From assembly GCA_019054805.1 (NCBI GenBank), contig JAHQIY010000016.1:434001-498000 (forward strand): a DNA stretch of 64,000 bases, in the 5' to 3' direction. A program made the translations under genes and the position numbers. This DNA comes from Brachionus manjavacas (lineage: Eukaryota > Rotifera > Eurotatoria > Ploima > Brachionidae). How positions within the stretch are numbered: the first letter of the stretch is position 1; every line of letters begins with the position of its first letter. Shown piece by piece: positions 37,801 through 48,484 of this stretch. The notes below the pieces were generated by a model that saw only the letters and a list, made by a program, of their open reading frames with translations, did not search any database and had not been told where the DNA came from.

Positions 37801-38827
37801 AATTCATAACAAAACAAATCATCTTTTCACAAATTTTACCATTATTTTGAGCATAAATCGGAAAGCTAAAGCCAAAGTGGAAATTGGAGAGCTAGAAAAT
37901 TATTTAAAACAAACATATTTAGTTGAACAAGATAATGAATATTTATCAAATCGAATTGACAAGGAATTTTTAAGAAAAAAATTCAAAACTATTAGTCATG
38001 TTTTAGTCAACACAAATCTGCCAATGTTCATACTCACTATAATAATCATTTTCTTGCTAATTATTTTAATTGTTTTGTTTATGATTTCAATTATTTATTT
38101 GTTAACTTTTTGTAAATTTTTTGACTGTGATAAAAATACTTTGAAAAGTGATCTTAAGGTAAATGATTGTCAAAGTTCCTTGATTTGTAAATCAGCAGGA
38201 AATGATCAAAAAGCTCACGGATGGTTGAGATTTAAAATTTCTAAAATTTTACATAGAGAAAACAAAGCTAAACTTGCTTGTCCAAAAAATTGTCTTGCAT
38301 CATTGGAAACAGAAAATAATTCCAAGTTTATTCAAAAAAATGATCAGAAAGATTATCTTTTGGACAGTCCGATTTTGATGCGTAAAATTTACGAAAATGT
38401 CGACCATGAAACCAAAGACAAATATCTTAAAAAGTACCACTTGGAATATTTGTTCGATAATCAAACAGTTAAAAATGACAACAAAATAGTAAAAAATGCT
38501 GAAAAGAAAATTAAAAAAATTTCTTTCAAGTGTAATCAAGGTAAAGAAATGCAGAATGACAAGTTACAAGATGATTCGAGCAGTTTTGAAGATGATGATT
38601 TTATAATTCCGTATAATAATCCAAACTATATGCATAACAAAGTGAGAAACAACTCTGATAAATGTCTAAACAGAGAAACAGTTAATAATACTTTTTACAA
38701 CCAATTTGTATTGAACAATTCGAAGGCCTCATCTAATCCAAATGACATTGTTTGGATAAAAAATAATAATTCAAATAACTTTTTTAGCTTTGATCCTATA
38801 TATCAAAATAAAGAAATTATTTTATAG
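34886..38827 (+). CDS. Single-exon cadherin / protocadherin-like adhesion receptor
   Basis: Type I membrane protein of 1,313 residues encoded without introns. A signal peptide (FCYIILVFLISF, residues 5-16) is followed by about six cadherin repeats; the calcium-binding linkers DINEFHPIF (about 168), DINDNSPVF (about 289), DVNNHKPEM (about 397) and DLNDNPPRF (about 713) are clear, with LDRE motifs (PLDREVYQ, SLDREICQ) in the preceding repeats. An acidic insert (DEDEVDENYSYDQEE) lies near residue 575. One transmembrane helix spans about 1045-1080, then a basic, Asn/Lys-rich tail of about 230 residues without a recognisable catenin-binding site. The single large exon and repeat number resemble protocadherins. 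ATG at 34886; AATAAA at 38869. Confidence 0.9.
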   Translation: MSLIFCYIILVFLISFTNQTTYTPRILFKKLSPVQIYENLEIGHQIIDLKEKIIDLNGVSYENTQIVFEFLEEQKLATNILNLVSLKEFFILDEYSGIIRTSKSIDLEHFCNYNLCQNKNINNEIYLNKTSQEGCHLNFKIRAKKQYDNRAKLIYQISFDLIIHDINEFHPIFSQKSPLTFSVNEEFSPIELLIGSVPNDKDCMDRAQIFYQIKIMEVNRTKIQTKLTIEDSNFGFQVVTKQDLLFLYSNRPLDREVYQSVTLDLIAYDRMDINEANTAYLKIIINIIDINDNSPVFKIPVYSLEFDEGLPSGTELIRVEATDLDQGQNGLVSFEFASLSDQINKNFLLNRTTGFLYLKNKLASEIKNWTLQIKASDHGSNKKSNFCLVHIQVKDVNNHKPEMGVNFFVIPGLIEPKFETIHNFDKNTIHKEDVVFLPKSLEANTTIGILSIYDPDSGPNGQIEGCTIFSKLKEKSAIFLQNFNEIDRQFESYSSNADIDEAIKMLVEAELDSYNKVFNEQKYLIRTRFNFDKFKIFNIELKASDSGLLNRQTASKSFKMIILNANILSNQYLDEDEVDENYSYDQEELTDYDEEMSMFSRLGLRVNLNENNLFPISLAKLTSANFGLNMPLKYDLYLPTNYNSKQNYFKKSNIFQCSLSLFKYLSVDQNGIIRLNRSLDREICQLFKFYIKGESVNDKRISSIITLKINVIDLNDNPPRFEKKHFKFEFIRSLNKTMNVPIRDPDLESSYIFRIESLDHSEKISEFIKLQPDENFRSINILINEKINFGQKNKYLFNLIVIEASNLHAGMVNSDIALIEIDVLNEEELRPAVNRLSIMGDLADKDHSSIKMLNDRVFFVYANYENLIDKLRIKESSTSETYLNLLKIGVQEKSTQNYRKEQRINFSIQSTKFYDSVANLKNKTDFSFGSKMDTAELFLLTESDGILNVNLNSFKKLNSILITPLICFIEIKIHNKTNHLFTNFTIILSINRKAKAKVEIGELENYLKQTYLVEQDNEYLSNRIDKEFLRKKFKTISHVLVNTNLPMFILTIIIIFLLIILIVLFMISIIYLLTFCKFFDCDKNTLKSDLKVNDCQSSLICKSAGNDQKAHGWLRFKISKILHRENKAKLACPKNCLASLETENNSKFIQKNDQKDYLLDSPILMRKIYENVDHETKDKYLKKYHLEYLFDNQTVKNDNKIVKNAEKKIKKISFKCNQGKEMQNDKLQDDSSSFEDDDFIIPYNNPNYMHNKVRNNSDKCLNRETVNNTFYNQFVLNNSKASSNPNDIVWIKNNNSNNFFSFDPIYQNKEIIL

Positions 38828-39860
38828 CTCTTTTCTTCGTTTTTTTTTCTTGTTAAATTAAATTAATGAATAAAATATTAAAATAAAAATAAACTCTACG
38901 AATAGTTTTTTTTGTTCATTCTTTTTTATTTTTGTTTGAATACTTACAAGTGAATACATTTCCAACTAAATTGTTAAAAAATTTTGATAAATTTTTCTTT
39001 ATTCAAGATTAATTAGTATTATAATTTAATATAAAAACTACCATCACGGAGTACTCCGGTAACTTCGGTATATTTATATGAATTTCTGTCCATTTAGCTA
39101 ACAAAGATGTCTTCCTAGGAAGATATTTTTGCACAACAACACAGCTTATTCTTATTATTATTATTAAAAGCTAGATTCACAAAATTTTGTAAATTTACCG
39201 CAATCTCTACAGAACAGAATTATTCCTAATTAAAACAAAATCAAATCCTCAGTAAATAATCATCAAATAATGAAAAAATAGGAGCATATTTTTTAGGTAA
39301 CTAAAACAATTTGAACGATAGGTGACCAACCCTGTTCACATGACATAAAAAAATGCTATATACAATACCTAAACTAATCTTATAAAAATGTTTTTTAAAT
39401 CAAGAACAGTTATTATTTTATAAAATCAGATTAGGTGGTATCATATTATGTGGCCATTACTGGTTAAGTATTCAGGAGGTCAAAGCAGGTGACAAATTAG
39501 AAGGCTAACTGCTTAAATGAAAGATAAGGCCTTATAAAAAAAGTAATATATCAAATTTTTAGAATTTAGTCTTTAAAAATAAAAATAATTAAAAAGATAA
39601 TTGAGGGAATTTTCATTCACCATTGTACAATGAAGCCTTTGTTTGTTTATAATCAAAGATTTAAGAATAAATATTAATTTTTTTTACTCAAATTTACAAA
39701 TAATTTTGTTAAGTATTTATTTTCTAATTTAATTTATTTTTTAACAGTTTAAATTTACCATGGAAACTAAAATCCTTAATTTTTACATTCTATTTGAAAA
39801 AATTTTGATAATTTTATTTTAATAAAGTCAAATAAATAAATACAAAAATAAATTATCAGA
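38828..39860 (+). other. Intergenic, cadherin to CEP19
   Basis: About 1 kb. The cadherin polyadenylation signal is at 38869, then AT-rich sequence, with a slightly richer patch (39050-39130 and 39300-39500) that matches nothing I know. Confidence 0.6.
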
Positions 39861-40562
39861 ATGGCCTTTACATCTATAACTCCGATTCGCTTGGGTTTAA
39901 AATTCGACCCTGCTTCAATTGTTTTAGTTTATCGGGACAGGTCCAAACTTCGTAATCGAACAATACCGGCGAAAAACTTGGACATTTTGAGCAATATCAC
40001 ACTTTATGTGGAACAGTTCAAAAATAATCCGAAAAATAAAAAATTTTTCGAAAAAATAAGTGAAAATAAATTAGAAAAAATGTTTTTTATACTTCAGGAC
40101 AACATGAAAGGGTACACTTTGAATGAAAGTTTAGAAAGAGCCAAAAAATTCGACCGCTCAATGAATGATTCAGACGTAAAGTCAGATTTGAAATCAAAGT
40201 CCGATTATGATGATGATTTTCATGACACTGATGATGACGAAAAAAATCCTGAGAGTGTATCAACAATTGATGACGTCAAGGCTGAAAAGAACAACGGTCT
40301 TTTTGAGACTTTAAAGTTTAGCAATGTTCAAATTACAAACAAAACTACTGATTTGAAAATGGATGAAATTAAATCAGTAAAATCCAACTTTTACGATTTC
40401 GAGGACGAGGTTGAAGATGACATTCCGAATGAGAATAATGAAGACAATGATGAAAATGAAAGCGATAGTGAAATACTGAATTTTTCTCGAAAGCCGAAAA
40501 AAGAAGATGACGAAAAGATAGAAACAGCCAAAAGTGAGGATGAATCTAGTGATTCTATTTAA
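39861..40562 (+). CDS. CEP19: CEP19-like centrosomal / ciliary protein
   Basis: Intronless, 233 residues. Residues 8-96 follow CEP19: LGLKFDPASIVLVY, then RNRTIPAKNL, EQFKNNPKNKKFFEKIS and NKLEKMFFIL, in the same order and spacing as the vertebrate protein. CEP19 sits at mother centrioles and basal bodies and helps start ciliogenesis through RABL2 and IFT-B. The second half is unlike vertebrate CEP19: a low-complexity acidic tail rich in Asp, Glu, Lys and Asn, which replaces the family's conserved C-terminal segment. ATG at 39861 directly precedes the conserved start. AATAAA at 40610. Confidence 0.85.
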   Translation: MAFTSITPIRLGLKFDPASIVLVYRDRSKLRNRTIPAKNLDILSNITLYVEQFKNNPKNKKFFEKISENKLEKMFFILQDNMKGYTLNESLERAKKFDRSMNDSDVKSDLKSKSDYDDDFHDTDDDEKNPESVSTIDDVKAEKNNGLFETLKFSNVQITNKTTDLKMDEIKSVKSNFYDFEDEVEDDIPNENNEDNDENESDSEILNFSRKPKKEDDEKIETAKSEDESSDSI

Positions 40563-41529
40563 AAAAAAACATTAATTTTTTTTTTGTATATTTCTGTTAA
40601 CAATAGATAAATAAAGAATAAAAAAATTTCATAACTAAAAATTTTATTAAAAAGAAATAAAGCCAATTATCTAGATCTTTATTTCACTGTATTTTGATTA
40701 TTCTTTGAGTCTTCAATTCAAATTTTCAAAGAAAATAATTTATAAGTTAAAAAATATATTTTATCTCAAAATTTAAACCTTTAAATTTAAAGTTTAAAGC
40801 CAATATCATAAATTAAATAAACAAATTTTTAGAAAAGTATGGTCTTTATTTGTTTAAACATGTAAAAAGTGATAATCAGTTAGATTAACACTGTAAAGAT
40901 CAAACTCAAAATAAAAATTTATTAGAAAGCTAATTTACGAAAAATCTCTTGTTAAATTTTGATAATTTTTATATAATAACTTTTAGTTAAATTAACAAAA
41001 TAGAATAAATTTTGTAAAAGTCTAATGGAGCTTCCTTTAGTTATTCACAATAAAAGACAGTGTTAAATTGACACCGACCATTTTACCTTGAAATAAAAAT
41101 GAAAGCAGGAAAAAAATTTTATTCAATTATCTATTTTGAGAGATTTATTTTAAATTAGTCCAAAACTTTCGTGAATATACCATCAATTCCGATATTTACG
41201 CTAAAAAAGGAATCTTATTTCAGAAGCAATGTAAATTAAAGGCTGAATAAGAGAACTAAGCTAAATTCCAAACCAGTATAGGATATACTCCCAAGCTATT
41301 TTTTTAATTGAAAAAAAATAATGTAAATCAAGATTTTGTTTAATTTTTTACTATTTTTTTTTTGTTATTTGTTAAAACAAATCTAAAATTCAAATAAACA
41401 AATACATTTTTGAGTGCATGCTCATTTTTATAATAAAAAAATTATTTGATAAATTTTTCAAATAAAATAAAATGTTAAATCTGTTTTCCTTTTATCGCTT
41501 TGTTTTGCTTTCCTTTTCTTCTTTTTTTT
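40563..41529. other. Gap between convergent CEP19 and ICE2-like genes
   Basis: About 970 bp of AT-rich sequence holding both 3' ends. Nothing else recognised. Confidence 0.6.
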
Positions 41530-44500
41530 TTAGTTTTTTCTGGTGATTTTTGGACTTGTTTTATATCTTTTTAAAAAATCACATTTATCCAAAAAATTTG
41601 GAGCTATTTTTAAATAAGTACCTTTATATTGTGGCTCGAAAAGACCAGGAACTCTATTCAGTTTGAAATGGTGTGGCAAATATATGCTAAAGTCAATAGG
41701 CATCCAATATGACGGTTTTTTGAAGTCTTCTCCCAAAAAGCCATTGTAGTAGAAATGCAGATCAAATGATTCACTTCAAATGGAATTTATTATAAGCTTT
41801 TTTTTTTATAAAAAATTTATTACGGCCGGTGTCGTTTGGTGGATTTCAAAATATTGAAATTACTTTTGTTTGGATCTTTACTTATAAGATATGTTCCAAT
41901 GTCGTTTTCTTTTATTTTTAAAATTAAATTTCTTAACCGATTTAAAGATTGATTAGTGTTTAAGTGTAAATCTTGCGGAAGAAGTTCATCAAATTTTATA
42001 TTTGAAACTGATATCAATTTATTTGTGAATACATTAATGCGGCATAAATAGATATCGCAGTAGTTTCTTAAGAAGGATTTTGCCCACATCTTACAATAAT
42101 CTTTTGTTGTAAGTTTTTCACAGCCGAATTGAGGCTGGTATTCTATTTTTGGATAAATTACCATCGGATTCATACTCGAATGCTCTTTGTTTACGTAACC
42201 AACTGTAGAGGAACGGATTAGGATTCTAATCGAATCTAGAGTCCATAAGCTATAATTTAAATTGTCATGAACATTTTCAAAATAATTGTATTCTCGCGGA
42301 TTTTCAGCTGGATGCTGGCTGGCTTTTGGTGCTTGATGGTGAGTTGGATGAGGCTGATTGCTTGCAATTGGTTTTTCAACTAATTTGTCTTGAAGTTTTG
42401 AAATCAAATCAAACAAACTTAATTTATCTTCTGTTGTTTCAGTTTTTTTTATTTCATCTTTTTGTTGTTTGGAAACTTCTGCTTCGAATTTTTGTGATTT
42501 TATTTGTTTATCCAAAGGGATAACTTTAGGGACAAAATCTAATGGAGGAGGAATATCTGTTCCTGGACTTAGTGGTGCTTCTTCGGTTTCTTCTGGCTCC
42601 TGACTTAAAATGTGGTCACTTGTTGTCTTTTTGTCTTCTTCTTTAGCGTTCTTTTGACTATTTTCATTATTACTTTCAGCAATTACAAGATCATCAGTAT
42701 CACTTTCTTCCTCGTAATCTTCATAATCACTCGAATTGTTAGATTTCATTTTTTTAACGGCAACTGAATTTAAAACTGAATCATTAGATTGTCTGCTCCT
42801 TTTCTTTACTTTTTCTGGCTCAATGGCCACCTGAGTTTGGTGTACAGTTTCACTTGGTTTTTCAGCAGGAGTTTCTTCATGTTTTTCAGGTGATTCAACG
42901 CCGAATGACTCAAAATTGCTAACTACATTGTAATCAACGTTTAATTTTTCTAGAACTCGTTCTGGTTCTTTTACAGGACTTGATTTTAATTCCGAATCTG
43001 TGCTAAATTTTGGAGCTTTGCTTCTCAATGGCCCAGCTTGATTTTTAACCAGTGTCACTATCAGAGATTTTTTATAAAATTTTTCATTTATGTCCCGTTT
43101 TGAAAGATATTTTTCAATAAAGGGCTTTTCTAATAGAACAAGTTTATGCTTTCGACCATCTAAATTAAATCTTGATTCAAAAAAAAATAAACAAAAATTT
43201 ACAATTACCTTCTGATTGAAAATCTTTGATTACTATTGCAAGCTTGAACTCGTCTGAATTCAAAAAACTCATATGATAGATTAAATGGACAAATGCACTA
43301 TTGGTCATTGCTATGCTACAATTATATTTCAAAGCTAATTTTTCAACATTCTCATCCTCGTAAAGAGGCTATTAAAAGTTTAAACATTATTATTTTAAAA
43401 AAATTAAGATATTTAAGCTACAATTTTAGAAAAAATTCTTGATTTTTTCGACATAGGTATTTTTTTGGATATTCGTTGATAATCTATGATCATATTAGGC
43501 TGTACATCAATACTAATTGACGGAACAACTATTTTATGTAACTGTCCCATATTGAGCAAATTATTATTTAGTTGTAGCGAAGATTTTTGATGATTATTTT
43601 CATCAATCTGATTCAATGAGATGTTGAATAGTTTTTCGTAAAATCTTTCAAATTTATTAACGCACCCATATTTAAAAGAAATCATTTCCTTTAAAAATTT
43701 AAAATTTTTAAAATTAATTTGTTTTTAAATCTATAAAATTTTTCTCCTAACATTTACATATTGTTCAATGGAATGATTCATAAATTCATAATCTTCACCA
43801 GCTGCTTTATAATATTCCTGGAGGTATCCAAAAAATTCTTCTCTCTCCTTTTCAACTTGAGATTTATAATGCTTAAAAAAGAATCAAATTGAGGAAAAAT
43901 TAAACCGTAAATTAAATTATACCAAGTATTTTTTATAAAATCGGACTTCGCTTTGACTTATTTTAGCTCTATTCTTAAATCTTTCATAAAGCTCAATGAA
44001 TTCTCTTTGCTCGTAGCCATTGAGGAGAGATTTTCTGGGATACGGAACTTTAAACTTCAATGGATACCAGTGCTTCATTAAAATGAAAGCTCGTCTCTCA
44101 ATCGGATTTTTAAAATTATCTTGAGAATTTCTTTCTGGTGATTTTTTGCGCTGAATTTCTTTGCTCTCGGTTTTGCATTTTTTCTGAATAGATGGAAGAA
44201 CATGGCCAGTTTCGGTGATTTCTTTTGTTTCTGAAGGTTTTTCAGCTTCATCTGTTTTGTTATCATCATCTTTCTCTAACTTAGGACTAAATGGTCTATA
44301 ATCATATTGCTTTGGTTGTACAACAGTTGTTTTTGGAATTGAAAAACTAGATTTTTCCTCACCATGTTTCACTTTTGTTCCTTGATCTATACTCTGAACA
44401 GATCGCTTAGAGATGCTAGGATTTACCAACTTTGTTCCTCTTTATTAATTACATCTATTATTTTTTTCTAATTGAATAAAACTGTTTACTTTTCAGACAG

Positions 44501-44723
44501 GGTATCTAAAACGTGTTCATGCCAATCTACATCGTCTTAAAAAATTCAATTAACCAGCAATTTATTTTTTAAATTATTTTGATTAATTACATTTTAAATC
44601 TTTTAAAAATGGTATCATTTCAAATTTAGCTTCGCATTTTTTATATTCATTAAATTTAAGCTTATTAAACCGATTACCAAAAATGGAATATTTTTCAAAA
44701 TTATTTGCATCAGAAAAAAACAT
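41530..44723 (-). CDS. ICE2: ICE2 (NARG2)-like subunit of the little elongation complex
   Basis: Eight exons join in phase to 938 residues: 44723-44591, 44535-44490, 44439-43923, 43871-43758, 43688-43422, 43368-43209, 43159-41824, 41773-41530. Length, order and wording fit ICE2, a partner of ELL that supports Pol II transcription of snRNA genes in the nucleus: a charged coiled N-terminal part (SQVEKEREEFFGYLQEYY), a middle block (SAFVHLIYHMSF ... KLVLLEKPF), a long acidic/Ser-Lys linker with basic KKRSRQSN and KKMK patches, and a C-terminal block (YSLWTLDSIRILIRSST, IYPKIEYQPQFGCEKLTT, then YWMPIDFSIYLPHHFKL, RVPGLFEPQ). The assignment rests on remembered family pattern, not an alignment. First exons are small (133 and 46 nt). 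The ATG at 44723 is the only one before the chain. Confidence 0.65.
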
Positions 44724-45711
44724 TTCTAAAAATAAAATTAAATGAAATAGATAAATTTCACATTTAATTTAAAATAAGACCAAAAAAAAAATTTATGTCA
44801 AGTAAAATAGTCATGTGACTAAAAAAATTTAAAATAGAAATAAATTAACTTTTATTTTAGTAAAAAAAATATTCGTCAATGTTATATCTTTTTTATGTTG
44901 CCAGGATCTGTTATTAAAAATTTGAATTTTATTTTTAATTTAATTAATAATATTATTTTCAAAAAGTACAAAAAAGGTTTCTTTTTAAATCGGAAATAAA
45001 GAATTTTATTTTATTTCCAGAAAAGAATAGTTTCTAAACTATTTCTTTCTTTTTTATTATGTAGATCTAATTATGATCTTTAAATAATTCTATTTTTTTA
45101 ATAATTTTTGTTTATTTGCAGTTTAATTGTTTAATTAAAAGTAAGAATTAAAAAATTGTATAGTTCTTCGAATAACTTTCTTGATATAGAAAATATTCAT
45201 CTATTCAAAAAATTGATCATATATATCGATTTTTGGTAAAATTTGATTATTTCTCTAAAATTTAAATAATATGCGCATAAAATATCATTTAAATATTATT
45301 AAAAATTCAAATCCGAAAAATAATTTCAAATCCTAATTCATAATTTATTTAGTTTTCTATCTTAAAGCAGTTTTCAGTGTAATTTGGAGCTTGCATTACT
45401 GCAAAGTATTTTTTTTGACTTTAAGTGGTGTCTGAGCAATGTTTCCAGACCATCCAAAAATAGATAATTAAATAAGCGAGTAAAATGCGCAATTTGATTT
45501 AAGATATGACAAAAGTATAAATTATCAAAAAAAATTTAAATATTACGTAAAATTGAATTTGCAATTTTCTAAATTATTAATTAAGCTAAATTTTTTTTAT
45601 TTGAATGCGTAATTTGAATGTCTGTGTGTATATGGTGAAAAATGAGCATAAAAATTTGATATTTTATTTATCCTTAGACATTTTTAAATTATTAAGTAGA
45701 TAAAAGCATAA
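44724..45711. promoter_or_regulatory. Divergent upstream region shared by ICE2-like and WIPI2
   Basis: 988 bp separate two start codons that point away from each other, so both promoters and leaders lie here. The sequence is AT-rich and I see no specific motif that I can name. Confidence 0.4.
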
Positions 45712-48162
45712 ATGAATTTAGTAAACGGTGGTTCTATGTCCAACGAAAGCAATGACATTTTATTCGTCAATTTTAATCAGGACTGCACGTAAGCTTTGGT
45801 CAATATTGGAAAAATTTTTCATTAGAAAACAATCTCTCTAGATCTCTTGCTGTAGGAACAAAAACAGGCTACCGATTATACACAATCAATTCCTTGGAAA
45901 AACTTCAAGAAACGTTTTCATGTGGTAAGAAAAAATCATTAGGAATTTTTTTTTAGAAAATAATAAAAAATATTTTTTAATTTCATAAAATCAAGAAAGA
46001 GAAATAGAAGATATTTGCATTGTGGAAAGGCTTTTTTCAAGCAGCCTGATAGCAATTGTAAGCATGGCAAATCCGCGTAAACTACGAGTCTACCACTTTA
46101 AAAAAGGCACCGAAATATGCAATTACTGTTATTCGAACACTGTTTTATCAGTGAGACTAAACCGAAATGTATTTATTTTTAATAAAAATAATTTTCTAAA
46201 ATTTAAAAAAAAATTCAAAAGAGGCTAGTTGTTTGCCTAGAGGAAAGGATCGATATTCATAATATTAGTGATATGAGGGTGATTCACACAATTCGTGATA
46301 TACCATCGAATCCCAAGGGCCTTTGTTCTCTTTCTGTTGATAACGAAAAATCATATTTGGCATATCCAGGCAGCAGTCAAGTTGGCGAAGTTCAAATATT
46401 CGACACCATAAATCTTGTAATTATTTTTTGCCAAAATAAAATCTAATTTTTAGAAATAATTCACTTTTCAGAGACCGATTACCATGATACCTGCACATGA
46501 TAGTCCTCTATCGTCCATTGCTTTCGATTGGCATGGAAGTAAATTAGCCACTGCATCTGAAAAAGGAACTGTTATCCGTGTTTTCTCGGTACCACAAGGA
46601 AAAAGACTTTTCGAATTTAGAAGAGGAATAAAACGGTATTTTAAACATTTTCTAATGGGAAAAAAATATCCTTTTATTTCTAAAGAAATGCTACAATTTA
46701 TTCGTTGTCGTTTAGTCCAGACTCCTTATTTTTAAGTGCTTCAAGTAATCTGGAGACCATTCACATATTCAGATTGGACGTACCTAAAGAAAAGTAAAAA
46801 ATACATTTGTTTTTGAATAGCTTTAATTTTTGTTAGACCTCAAGAAGATAATCAATCGTGGATGAGTTATTTTAACAAGGCAGTACAGTCTGCGGTGACT
46901 TATTTGCCGACACAAGCATCCGAAGTCCTTACTCAAGATAGAGCTTTTGCCACTGTTAATGTTCCCAACTCGGCTCTAAATTACCGAAATATTTGTGCTC
47001 TGAATTAGTAATTTAACAGCTGGAAAGAAATGAGAAATTTTATTTTAAAATTGAATTTTTTAAGTATTCAAAAAAATTTGAGGCTATTGATGGCAAGCGC
47101 AGATGGCTATTTCTACATGTTTGACGTCAATATCCATGAAGGCGGAATTTGTAAACTATTGACACAATCAAGCATACATGTGCCAAGTTCTAATATGTTT
47201 AATAATAGTCTTGGTAAGGAAGTAGTTTCAAATATAAATAATCATCAAAATAGTGTTGATAATACTTTGGTTAATGACAGTAGTAATTTACAGTCATTGC
47301 CAGTTAATTCGAATGATATTAATAAAAATGACGAGTCGGATTGAGTTTTTTTAGACTTTTGTTTGAAAAAGTTAAATACATATTTTGTTTAAAATTCATG
47401 TAAATTTATCACTTACTAACCCTACAAATTTAAAAAAGCCTTTTTATTTTTTTTTTCTATCGAAAGTTTATTATCATATAAATATTTCGATAATCGAATA
47501 CGTGAAAAAGAGCTCGTTGAAAGATGCATGTTACTTAGATTAAATTAGGTCTTAAAGAAGTTTATTTTGTTTTGGCAAATTTTTGCAGATTTAAGTAACA
47601 TGGTGTCTTTCTTCGAAGTTAAAGGCATTTTTGACTTAAAATGTGAGTTTTATTTGAAATGGAAATAAAATATTTAAAAAAAAATCAAAGATTTAAGGTT
47701 TTAAAAAAGCCAGACGCAGCGATTAAATCCGCTGATAAGCCACAAAATAAAAACAACAAAATGTTGCACTAGTGTAAAACTAATCAATTTGAATAAATTA
47801 ATTTTAAAAATCGGTTTGGAATTTAGTTGAGCCAAAAAGACATTTTTAAGTTTTAATGGCAAAAATTTGCTTACTTGAATAACAAATTTACAATTTAGAG
47901 AATGACTCTTTTATTGATGAATGCTCATATGCACAAGCGGCATCTAAAAATATAAAAATAAATCCAGGTATTTTACCATCTTAATTAAAAGTGTAAAAAA
48001 CACGATTTTAAGTTTTTAGAATTATTTAAAAGAATAATTTTAGATAAAAATGAGCAAATAGTTAATAATGAGCTTGCATCTCAAGTTGGAGTGAGCAGCA
48101 ATTTATTAAAACTAAGTGACACGACCGAGTTTCCACCAATGCTTTCAACCAGATCAAATTAA
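45712..48162 (+). CDS. WIPI2: WIPI2 / Atg18-type autophagy PI3P effector
   Basis: Seven-bladed beta-propeller that binds PI3P and PI(3,5)P2 on phagophores and recruits ATG16L1. Ten exons join in phase to 443 residues: 45712-45788, 45842-45924, 45996-46168, 46222-46416, 46472-46635, 46686-46793, 46837-47007, 47065-47213, 47899-47967, 48020-48162. Almost every block follows human WIPI2: FANFNQD-like [80 protein letters not shown], lipid-binding FRRG (46616-46627) and [11 protein letters not shown]. The last exon ends [14 protein letters not shown], matching the WIPI2 C-terminus, which ties in two exons about 700 bp downstream. If intron 8 is kept, the frame stays open to TGA at 47344, a possible shorter isoform. 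Confidence 0.95.
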
Positions 48163-48484
48163 ACGCATTATACTATGAATATTTTTTTAGCTTTTTATTT
48201 AAATAAAAAATTTCTTTTACAATGCTTTTAAATTTAAATATACTCCTACCATAGTTTCACCAATATATATTTAAATATATAATAATAATTATAATTTTCT
48301 TTTTAAATTCCATTAATTTATGAAGTAAAAAAAATTCCAATTTTTTCAAAAACGTTTTTAGAATATTTTATTCAATTCAATTTCAAGACATCAGTCATCA
48401 TAAACTTAAAACAAAAAATTAATGAAAAACACTTGAAAATTTATTCGTAATAAGCAAGCATCTCTGGAAATTTTAAATACAAAA
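48163..48484 (+). other. Short gap, WIPI2 to SLC35B2
   Basis: About 320 bp of AT-rich sequence between two same-strand genes; it must hold the WIPI2 3' end and the SLC35B2 promoter. Confidence 0.6.
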
